Shown here: one piece after another, positions 14,793 through 21,139 of the stretch
Layout of the letters: each line of letters begins with the position of its first letter
Position numbering within the stretch: the first letter of the stretch is position 1
Source: CAZGVW01 sp964529265
GTDB taxonomy: Bacteria; Planctomycetota; Phycisphaerae; Phycisphaerales; UBA1924
Reading direction: 5' to 3'
Assembly (NCBI GenBank): GCA_964529265.1
Contig: CAZGVW010000046.1
Coordinates: 1 to 21,977, forward strand
DNA: 21,977 nucleotides
The notes under the pieces: model-generated
Seen by the model: only the letters and a program-made list of their open reading frames with translations
Told to the model about the DNA's origin: nothing
Database searches by the model: none
Made by a program: the position numbers and the translations under genes

Positions 14793-15110
14793 TCACGCGG
14801 GCGAGACCTTGACCAGGCGCTCCACCGCACGGAGATCCGGGGCGATGTGCGGGAAGTACGGCATGCTCCACGCCGCGCCCAACTCGGCGCGGACGACCTG
14901 CGACGCCTTCACGCGGGAGACCCACGGCCGCCCGCCGCGGCCGCGGACGAGCAGCGTCTGATCGCGGCGGCGCTGGGCGTGCTTGAGCGTGCGCTTCGCG
15001 TCCGGATTGAACCGCATGAGGCGCTCGAGGGTGTCCACATCGCGCTCGCGGCGTGGCGCGGCGGTGATGGTGACGCGGATGGTCTGTCCGGGCTTCAGGT
15101 TCTCGAGCAT
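14793..15110 (-). CDS. Small basic protein of unknown function
   Basis: 105-residue protein, cytosolic in appearance, rich in Arg in its first half (KPGQTIRVTITAAPRRERD, KRTLKHAQRRRDQ) and with a WSMPYFPHIAPDLRAVE segment near the end. The first ten residues look like a short beta strand motif, and a nucleic-acid-binding role is conceivable but unsupported. I recognise the general pattern as one seen in planctomycete proteins but cannot name a family. The ATG at 15110 starts the conserved-looking part; no good ribosome binding site is visible. It is co-transcribed with the copper-type lipoprotein, four bases apart, and probably starts from the TACACT box at 15182-15187. Confidence 0.7.
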   Translation of the reverse strand: MLENLKPGQTIRVTITAAPRRERDVDTLERLMRFNPDAKRTLKHAQRRRDQTLLVRGRGGRPWVSRVKASQVVRAELGAAWSMPYFPHIAPDLRAVERLVKVSPA

Positions 15111-15181
15111 GGCGCGTGATCCAGGTGAAGACTGATCCGAAGCGGAGCCCGGCCTCGCCGGGGTGCGGAAACGGGCCGAGC

Positions 15182-15187
15182 AGTGTA
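15182..15187 (-). promoter_or_regulatory. Possible -10 box for the 15110-14303 operon
   Basis: On the minus strand the sequence reads TTGCTACACTGC, with TACACT as a -10 candidate 71 nt before the ATG at 15110. The identical octamer GCTACACT stands before the divergent gene. Confidence 0.35.
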
Positions 15188-15261
15188 GCAATGCCCGCCG
15201 CGGCGTCCACCGGACGCCCGAAGCGGCCCTCGCCGCGGGGACCAGCCCCGCGCTCCCCCGC

Positions 15262-15267
15262 TACACT
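15262..15267 (+). promoter_or_regulatory. Possible -10 box of the MEMO-family gene (leaderless)
   Basis: TACACT, within GCTACACT, is followed by nine bases and the ATG at 15277. No ribosome binding site is present in between, which fits a leaderless or nearly leaderless transcript. Confidence 0.45.
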
Positions 15268-15276
15268 TGCCGACCT

Positions 15277-16689
15277 ATGAGCGAGAGCACGCCGAACACG
15301 CCGCAGGGTCCCGGCCCCCGGGACCCCGGGAATCCCCGCAAGGGACCCGGCGACCGACCCCAGCCCGCATTCGATCCGGAAGCGCCCAACCAGGCCCGTC
15401 CTCGTCTCCGACCGGTCCGCGGCTTCGCGGCCAAGCACGGGGAGCAGGTCCTTCTGGGTCTGGCCGACGCCCGCCAGATCTCCGACCGTGTCGTTTTCAC
15501 GGCGCCCGCGGTGCAGGCGATCCTGCCCCACATGACCGGCGAGCACGACCTGAACACGATCGTGACCCGCGTCGGCGGCGGGCTGACGAGGCAGATGCTC
15601 GAGCACCTGGTCGCTCAACTGGACGAGGCGGGGCTGATCGAGGGCCCCAAGTTCGACGCGATGCTCGACCGGCTCCGCCGCGAGTTCGACGCCAGCACGC
15701 ACCTGCCGCCGGCGTCCACGGCGCAGTTCGCCGATGCGCTGGTGATGCGCGACGTCGGGCAGGAGGCGTCTGAGGAGCAGAAATCATCGCTCGGGCCTGA
15801 GAAACTGCGCAGGCAGTTCGATTCGTGGATTGCCGAGGCACTGAAGGATGCGCCCGATCCCAGTTTCGACGAGTTGCCGAAGGCCATCATCGCGCCGCAT
15901 CTGGACTACGGTCGCGGCTGGCTCAACTACGCGATGGTGTACGGCCGCCTGCGGGTCGTGGACAAGCCGGATCGCGTGGTGATTCTGGGCACGAACCATT
16001 TCGGCACGGCGTCGGGCGTGTGCGGCTGCGACAAGGGCTTCGAGACGCCGCTGGGCAGGAGCGACGTGGACGCCGGGCTGCTGGCTTCGCTGCGCGAGAA
16101 TCTCGGCAATGAAGACGCGGAGCGGCTGTTCGAGCATCGCTACGACCACGAGCGGGAGCATTCGATCGAACTCCAGGTCGGCTGGATTCAGCACGTCTTC
16201 GGCCCGCGCGACGACGGCGGGCACGTGCCCGTGTTCGCGGCGCTCGTGCACGACCCGGCGCGCAACAACGGCGACAGTTACGACGGCGATGGCCTGGCGT
16301 TCCAGCCCTTCGTCGATGCGATGCGCAAGACGCTCGCCGCGCTGCCCGGCAAGACGCTCATCGTTTCCTCCGCCGACCTCAGCCACGTCGGCCCGCAGTT
16401 CGGCGACCAGAAGCCGCTGGCCGGGGACGAGCAGGAAGTCGTCGCCGCGCGCAACAGCGTGCTGCAGCACGATCGCGAGATGCTCGAACTCTTCGCATCC
16501 GGCAAGCCGGAGGAAATGGTCGCGTCAATGGCGTGGCAGCAGAATCCCACGCGCTGGTGCAGCGTGGGAAACATGGTCGCCGTGTACCGCATCGTGGAGC
16601 CCGAATCGGTGCGCATGCTGCACTACATGGCTGCGATGGACCAGCAGGGCATGGGCATGGTCAGTTCGTGCGCTGCGGCGCTGTTCTGA
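15277..16689 (+). CDS. amrB: MEMO-family protein (AmmeMemoRadiSam system protein B) with extra N-terminal domain
   Basis: 470-residue cytoplasmic protein. Residues about 200-470 are a MEMO1 domain, a fold related to extradiol dioxygenases: IIAPHLDYGRG (H208), VILGTNHFG (H241), EREHSIELQ (H295) and IVSSADLSHVG (365-370). In many bacteria this protein works beside an AMMECR1 protein and a radical SAM enzyme; neither is in the window. Residues about 1-40 are Pro/Gly-rich, and 41-145 form an additional helical domain (LADARQIS...DLNTIVTRVGG..., EAGLIEGPKF) reminiscent of PqqD-like or winged-helix modules. The ATG at 15277 is favoured because the upstream extension overlaps the divergent promoter. 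It heads a three-gene group with a membrane protein (28 nt on) and dtd. Confidence 0.88.
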   Translation: MSESTPNTPQGPGPRDPGNPRKGPGDRPQPAFDPEAPNQARPRLRPVRGFAAKHGEQVLLGLADARQISDRVVFTAPAVQAILPHMTGEHDLNTIVTRVGGGLTRQMLEHLVAQLDEAGLIEGPKFDAMLDRLRREFDASTHLPPASTAQFADALVMRDVGQEASEEQKSSLGPEKLRRQFDSWIAEALKDAPDPSFDELPKAIIAPHLDYGRGWLNYAMVYGRLRVVDKPDRVVILGTNHFGTASGVCGCDKGFETPLGRSDVDAGLLASLRENLGNEDAERLFEHRYDHEREHSIELQVGWIQHVFGPRDDGGHVPVFAALVHDPARNNGDSYDGDGLAFQPFVDAMRKTLAALPGKTLIVSSADLSHVGPQFGDQKPLAGDEQEVVAARNSVLQHDREMLELFASGKPEEMVASMAWQQNPTRWCSVGNMVAVYRIVEPESVRMLHYMAAMDQQGMGMVSSCAAALF

Positions 16690-16717
16690 TCCGCGGCACG
16701 GGAAGGCGCCGAACGGC

Positions 16718-17065
16718 ATGTCGCCTCTGAGCATCGTGGAGACACTGGCGGGCGCCGGCCTCGGCGTCGCGGGAGTGTTCGTCTTCACCTTGGCGCGACG
16801 GCGCCTGCGCGAAGAGAGCGGCTCGCGCGGGGGCGAGCGCGCGGCCCTGCGCACCTTCTCCCCCATCACGCAGATCGTGATCGGCCTCGCCTGCATCGGC
16901 CTCGGCTATCACCTTGTGGTGGATGGACTTGCGCTCCGGGCCCCCAAGGCGCCCTTGTGGCTCGCCGCCGGCGCGGCGCTCGTCGCGGTCATCGGCTCCA
17001 TCGGTGTGGATGCGCTGGATGCAGGCGGTCCGGACCACCGCGGCGATGGTGGAGAAGCCCCGTGA
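16718..17065 (+). CDS. Small membrane protein of unknown function
   Basis: 115-residue protein with three hydrophobic segments (about 6-25, 50-72 and 79-98) separated by a basic, Arg/Glu-rich loop and ending in a Gly/Asp-rich tail. No family is recognised. The ATG at 16718 follows the MEMO-family stop by 28 nt; a GGAAGG about 12 nt upstream is the best ribosome-binding candidate. Its TGA overlaps the GTG start of dtd in a GTGA tetranucleotide, so it is probably translated together with that gene. Confidence 0.7.
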   Translation: MSPLSIVETLAGAGLGVAGVFVFTLARRRLREESGSRGGERAALRTFSPITQIVIGLACIGLGYHLVVDGLALRAPKAPLWLAAGAALVAVIGSIGVDALDAGGPDHRGDGGEAP

Positions 17066-17535
17066 TCGCCGTGGCGCAGCGCGTGGCGCACGCCTCGGTC
17101 ACCGCGCGCACAGGCGAAGACGCCGTGCACGAGGCCTCCATCAGCCGCGGCTGGCTGGCGCTCGTCGCCGTCGAGCGCGGCGACGGCCCGGCGGAGATGG
17201 AGTGGATGGCCGACAAGCTCGCCCACCTGCGCATCTTCCCCGACGCCGAGGGCAAGATGAACCTGAGCGTGCTCGATGTCGGAGGCGAGGCGATGGTCAT
17301 CAGCCAGTTCACGCTGGCGGGCGAGATGCGCAAGGGCACGCGGCCCAGTTTCACGCGTGCGGAGGCGCCGGAAGCCGCGGCGGCGCTGCTGGAGGCGCTC
17401 ATCGGGCGCCTGCGCGAGCGGCACGGCCTGATGGTCGCCACGGGCGTCTTCGGCGCTTCGATGCAGGTCTCGCTCGTGAATGACGGGCCGGTGACGATCC
17501 TGCTCGATCGGCGCGCCGCGGACGCCGCTCAATAG
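17062..17535 (+). CDS. dtd: D-aminoacyl-tRNA deacylase
   Basis: 157-residue cytoplasmic enzyme that hydrolyses D-amino acids (and glycine) mischarged on tRNA, an RNA-based proofreading step. Family marks are AVAQRVAHASV at the start, the SQFTL motif with the RKGTRPSF segment after it, and the C-terminal TGVFGASMQVSLVNDGPVT in which NDGPVT carries the Gly-cis-Pro substrate filter. The usual YAD of the SQFTLYAD segment reads AGE here. Length is near the family's 145-150. The GTG at 17062 was chosen because it has GGAG seven bases upstream, overlaps the previous stop, and begins exactly at the family N-terminus. Last gene of its operon, followed by a terminator. Confidence 0.95.
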   Translation: MIAVAQRVAHASVTARTGEDAVHEASISRGWLALVAVERGDGPAEMEWMADKLAHLRIFPDAEGKMNLSVLDVGGEAMVISQFTLAGEMRKGTRPSFTRAEAPEAAAALLEALIGRLRERHGLMVATGVFGASMQVSLVNDGPVTILLDRRAADAAQ

Positions 17536-17536
17536 G

Positions 17537-17572
17537 AAAAGGGCGCGACGGCCAAGCCGCCGCGCCCCTTTT
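17537..17572. terminator. Bidirectional-looking intrinsic terminator after dtd
   Basis: AAAA-GGGCGCG (17537-17547) and CGCGCCC (17561-17567) followed by CTTTT enclose an inner CGGC/GCCG stem with a CAA loop (one A-C mismatch). The A-run on one side and T-run on the other let it work for dtd and for the convergent gene ending at 17622. Confidence 0.8.
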
Positions 17573-17621
17573 GGACGCATGTGAAGAAACGAACTGTCTC
17601 AGACCAGAACCCAGACGCGAA

Positions 17622-19526
17622 TCACTGGGTCACAATGCCCCAGTGGCTGAGCAGGGCGGCCAGGTCCGACGCATTCACGAAGCCGTCGTTGTTCATATCC
17701 GGGCCGGCGCCGCCGACGGTGATCGGCGGAAAGGTGGGCCGCTCGCTCGGATCGACGTGCTCGGCCAGCTGGATCTTGATGCAGTAGCCGCCGCACACGC
17801 CGTGATCGAAGAAGGATTCCACAGTCCGGCCGGCGTCGAGCGGGCAGTGCTCGACATCGAAGCGCTCCATGTTCTCGAGCAGGTCACAGAGGAAGCCGTC
17901 GTCATCGTTCCAGACCCGACGCGGGTAACGGATCACCTGGTCGATCGTGTCGTCCTTGGTGCTGGCGCCCGGGCGATACTCGAAGGAGCCGATCTCGAAC
18001 ACGTCGAGCAGCACGAGGAAGAAGAAGTAGTCCTCCTCCATCGAATCCTCGAGGCCGTTGAAGTTGCAATCGCCGATCATGTCCGTGCCGAAGGAGAGGC
18101 ACCACTCGGTGATGGCGCCATCCGCCTCTTCCGAGAACGTGTCCTCAAGAATCAGGCACCACGTGCCCTGGCGATCCTCGCCGATGAACGCGGTGAGGTT
18201 GTCGTCGGGGTTCTCGGGGTCGATGCTGCGATACGTGCCTGGCGGAATAACCCCATGGCTGCCGGTTCCGTTGGACGAGTTCGCGGCTGCGGCGTCCTCG
18301 AAATCCTCGTCCGCCATTTCGTTGAAGCAGTATTCGCCGTCCACATTGCCGTCGTACCCGTCCCCGCCCGTCGGAATCGGGTTGCCGACGTTGCTAATGA
18401 ACTTGATCTTGGTGCCGGTGTCCTTGTGGATGAGCGTCGCGATCACATCGCCGATCCATTCGTGCCTGAAACCCTTCAGGCACACCGTGATGTCGTCGAT
18501 CGGGCCGGAGTCCTCGACGAAGATCTCGGAGACCAGCGCCCCGGACTGGTTGTTGCCGGTGTCGTTGAACGTTCCGCCCTCGCCCGTGAAGAACGACGGG
18601 CCTTCGGCGCCGCCGGTCACGCCGAAGCGCAGGGCGCCATCGCCGTCGGCGAAGACGCACAGGTTGGAGTACGGCGAAGGATTGCCGCTGTCATCGTCGT
18701 AGCCGTCGATTCCACCGATCATGTTGCAGTTCTTGTCGAACCAGCCGAGCTTCGTATCCGTCTTCTCGCATGAAGGCGTCTGGCCCCCCACCACCGTCAC
18801 GCAGTACGCGCGGCCGGGGATCAGGTTCGTCACGTTGTAGAAATCCACGTCGTAGCACACGGGAATCGTCCCCGTGTCGTCGCAGCAGTGGATATCCACG
18901 CTCTCAACCGCCGAATCGCACTCGAACGCCACGCGAAGGCCGTCCGAGCCGTTCACGAACCGGAACACGTACTCGAAGTCGGGATCCTCTTCAAGGCCGC
19001 GGGCCGGGCCGTCGTCGTCGCCCTCGCAGAACACCTTGATCGTCACCTCGCCGGTGTCGCCGTGCGGCTCGTTCTGGCCGAGGCCGTTCACCGTGCCGTC
19101 GAGCGCATCGATCGTGATGCCCACCGCCAGACGGATCGTTCCATCCGAGTTCGGCGCCAAGCCCAGGATCCTCCCGTTCACGCTCGTCGCCACCAGCGGC
19201 TCACAGAACTCGCCGTTGATCACGCGGCCATCGGACCCGCGCGCCGGCTCAGGCTTGCCGAAGGCCCGCATCGCGCACTTCGGCTGCCGGTCCCACACGC
19301 AGTCTTCCTGCAGCTTGCCGGTGATGTAGAAGCAATCGCGGACTTCCTCCACGTTGCCCGTCATCGCCACCGCGAGGCTGGCATCGATCTCCTGCGCAAG
19401 CACGCAGAGGTCGTTGTCCTCCTCCTCGCAGAACGTGTAGGTCGGAATCGCCTGGGGAACGGCGTACGCCGCCGCGGCGCCCAGAGAGGCGGCCAGGCCG
19501 GCCGCAAGACTCGTTTTTCTCCACAT
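17622..19526 (-). CDS. Secreted Cys-rich protein with P-domain cassette and dockerin-like tail (copy 1)
   Basis: 634-residue exported, acidic protein. Residues 1-22 are a signal peptide (cut after AYA). Residues 23-305 are a Cys-rich module shared with copies 2 and 3 (FCEEEDNDLC, DCFYITGKLQ, GEFCEPLVATSVNG, GRAYCVTVVGG, LGWFDKNCN). Residues about 312-480 resemble a proprotein convertase P domain (beta-jelly-roll: DITVCLKGFRHEWIGDVIA..., DRQGTWCLILED, AITEWCLSF). Residues 485-497 are an EF-hand-like DxNxNGxxDxxE loop, and 610-630 a dockerin-like DMNNDGFVNASDLAALLSHWG. The ATG at 19526 is fixed by AGGAGGA upstream. The core module's function is unknown; the tail is of the type thought to mediate anchoring or sorting in Phycisphaerales. 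Confidence 0.88.
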   Translation of the reverse strand: MWRKTSLAAGLAASLGAAAAYAVPQAIPTYTFCEEEDNDLCVLAQEIDASLAVAMTGNVEEVRDCFYITGKLQEDCVWDRQPKCAMRAFGKPEPARGSDGRVINGEFCEPLVATSVNGRILGLAPNSDGTIRLAVGITIDALDGTVNGLGQNEPHGDTGEVTIKVFCEGDDDGPARGLEEDPDFEYVFRFVNGSDGLRVAFECDSAVESVDIHCCDDTGTIPVCYDVDFYNVTNLIPGRAYCVTVVGGQTPSCEKTDTKLGWFDKNCNMIGGIDGYDDDSGNPSPYSNLCVFADGDGALRFGVTGGAEGPSFFTGEGGTFNDTGNNQSGALVSEIFVEDSGPIDDITVCLKGFRHEWIGDVIATLIHKDTGTKIKFISNVGNPIPTGGDGYDGNVDGEYCFNEMADEDFEDAAAANSSNGTGSHGVIPPGTYRSIDPENPDDNLTAFIGEDRQGTWCLILEDTFSEEADGAITEWCLSFGTDMIGDCNFNGLEDSMEEDYFFFLVLLDVFEIGSFEYRPGASTKDDTIDQVIRYPRRVWNDDDGFLCDLLENMERFDVEHCPLDAGRTVESFFDHGVCGGYCIKIQLAEHVDPSERPTFPPITVGGAGPDMNNDGFVNASDLAALLSHWGIVTQ

Positions 19527-19573
19527 GACATCCTCCTCTTGAAAGTTGAACCCGAGTCAGCGTCCAATCGCCC

Positions 19574-19595
19574 GCGGCGGCCCTTCGACCGCCGC
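19574..19595 (-). terminator. GC hairpin between copies 1 and 2
   Basis: GCGGCGG (19574-19580) and CCGCCGC (19589-19595) pair around CCCTTCGA, 13 nt after the copy 2 stop. A similar TGGCGG/CCGCCA hairpin with a CCTTCG loop lies at 21093-21110, after the copy 3 stop. Neither has a T-tract, so they are weak terminators or mRNA-stabilising hairpins. Confidence 0.4.
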
Positions 19596-19607
19596 AAGCC
19601 GCTCAGT

Positions 19608-21026
19608 TCAGAAACCAGACGATTGTCCCCAGTGGCTCAGCAGCACGGCGAGGTCGGATGAGTTGACCACCCCATCGCCGTTCATGTCGGAGCGCCTGGA
19701 CATCACGAATGGATCAGGATTCATCGTGGGCCGCTCACCCGGGCTCACGTGCTCGGCCAGTTCGATCTTGAGGCAATAGCCCCCGCAGATCCCGTGCGCG
19801 AAGAACTTCTCCGGCGCCTGACCGGCCAGGAGCGGGCAGGGGCCGGGGCGCAGCGGGAAATCCGGGAACAGGCCGCAGACGAGTTCGAGTTCATCATCCC
19901 ACACGGAGCGCGGGAACCGGTTGACGAGATCCGCCGAGCCATCCTTCAGGCTGGCGCCCGGGTGATGCTCGAACGAGCCGACCTCGAGCACCTCGAGCAG
20001 CGTCAGGAAGAAGAAGTAGTCTTCCTCATAGGGGTCGTAGAGCCCGTTGAAGTTGCAGTCGCCGGGGACCTGCTTCGTGGGCCCCTCCTCGCGCGGCAGG
20101 GGGATGGCGAACCGCCTCTGGGCGCCGGAGACGCCGAAGCGCAGATTCCCGTCGCCGTCCGCAAAGACGCACAGGGTCGGCAGATCGTGCGGCCCCTCGA
20201 TTGCGGTGTCGAGCAGGTTGCAGTTCTTGTCGAACCACCCCAGCTTGATGGGCGTCTTCTGGCAGAACTCATCGAGCCCGCCGACCATCGTCACGCAGTA
20301 GGCGCGGCCAGGCAACAGGTTGCGGGCCTCGTAGAAATCCACGTCCCAGCAGATCTCCGTCTGCCCGCGGTCCGTGCGGCAGAAGATGTTGTACGTCCCG
20401 CCGCCGCGGAGCGGCTCCGCCGAGAAGGCGACGCGGAGCGCATCCGACCCGTTCATGAGGCCCGTCCAGACGTACGAATCGTCGGGGTCGTCGCTGCCCG
20501 TGCCGCGGGCGCCGAAGGTCTCGAAGATCTCGATGATGATCGTGCCGGTCTCGCCGTGCAGATCGTTCTGGGCGAGGCCGTTGAACGTGCCATCGAACCC
20601 GTCGAGCAGCGCGCCGACGGCAAGGCGGATCGTGCCATCGGAGTTGGGGGCCAGCCCGAGGATGGCGCCGTTGACGCTGGTGGCGACCAGCGGCTCGCAG
20701 AACTCGCCGTTGACCACGCGGCCGGAGGAGTCTCTCGCGGGCTCAGGCTTGCCGTAGGCGCGGATCTGGCACTTGGGCTCGCGATCCCACACGCAGTCTT
20801 TCTGGAGTTTGCCGGTGAGGTAGAAGCAGTCCCGCACTTCCTCGACGCCGCCGGTCTGCATGACCGCGAGCGAGGCGTCGAGCACCTGGTGCTCGGTGCA
20901 GAGGTCGTTGTCCTCTTCCTCGCAGAACGTATAGGTCGGGATCGCCTGAGGGATGGCGAACGCCGCGCCGGCCCCGGCGATTGCCGCGGCGGACAGGGAC
21001 GGAAGCAGGGCTCGAACCAGACTCAT
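19608..21026 (-). CDS. Secreted Cys-rich protein with dockerin-like tail (copy 2, no P domain)
   Basis: 472-residue exported paralogue of its neighbours. Residues 1-24 are a signal peptide (cut after AFA, followed by IPQAIPTYTFCEEEDNDLC as in copy 1). The Cys-rich module (25-300) is conserved in order, including GEFCEPLVATSVNG and LAPNSDGTIRLAVG. It passes directly from FGVSG to the EF-hand-like GDCNFNGLYDPYEED (322-336), with only about 20 filler residues where copy 1 has a 170-residue P domain. The region YFFFLTLLEVLEVGSFEHHPGAS, HGICGGYCLKIELAEHV and the dockerin-like DMNGDGVVNSSDLAVLLSHWG (447-467) close the protein. Start ATG at 21026, with GGGAG about 10-12 nt upstream. Unknown function. 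Confidence 0.87.
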   Translation of the reverse strand: MSLVRALLPSLSAAAIAGAGAAFAIPQAIPTYTFCEEEDNDLCTEHQVLDASLAVMQTGGVEEVRDCFYLTGKLQKDCVWDREPKCQIRAYGKPEPARDSSGRVVNGEFCEPLVATSVNGAILGLAPNSDGTIRLAVGALLDGFDGTFNGLAQNDLHGETGTIIIEIFETFGARGTGSDDPDDSYVWTGLMNGSDALRVAFSAEPLRGGGTYNIFCRTDRGQTEICWDVDFYEARNLLPGRAYCVTMVGGLDEFCQKTPIKLGWFDKNCNLLDTAIEGPHDLPTLCVFADGDGNLRFGVSGAQRRFAIPLPREEGPTKQVPGDCNFNGLYDPYEEDYFFFLTLLEVLEVGSFEHHPGASLKDGSADLVNRFPRSVWDDELELVCGLFPDFPLRPGPCPLLAGQAPEKFFAHGICGGYCLKIELAEHVSPGERPTMNPDPFVMSRRSDMNGDGVVNSSDLAVLLSHWGQSSGF

Positions 21027-21092
21027 CTCACACTCACTCCCGGGCCCGACGGGGCGGACCCTACGAACTCAATCTTCGCTGCAAGGGGGCGA

Positions 21093-21110
21093 TGGCGGCC
21101 TTCGCCGCCA
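21093..21110 (-). terminator. GC hairpin between copies 2 and 3
   Basis: TGGCGG (21093-21098) and CCGCCA (21105-21110) pair around CCTTCG, 30 nt beyond the stop of copy 3 (21140). It corresponds in position and sequence style to the hairpin after copy 2. No T-tract follows. Confidence 0.35.
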
Positions 21111-21139
21111 CGGCCCTCAACGCGGGGTCAAACGATCGA

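Noticed and set aside
17571..18773. Plus-strand frames opposite the dockerin-tailed proteins (also 18888-19661 and 19749-21179)
   Set aside because: The minus strand has signal peptides, ribosome binding sites and three-way paralogy; the plus-strand frames are antisense shadows and are similar to each other only because the genes are.
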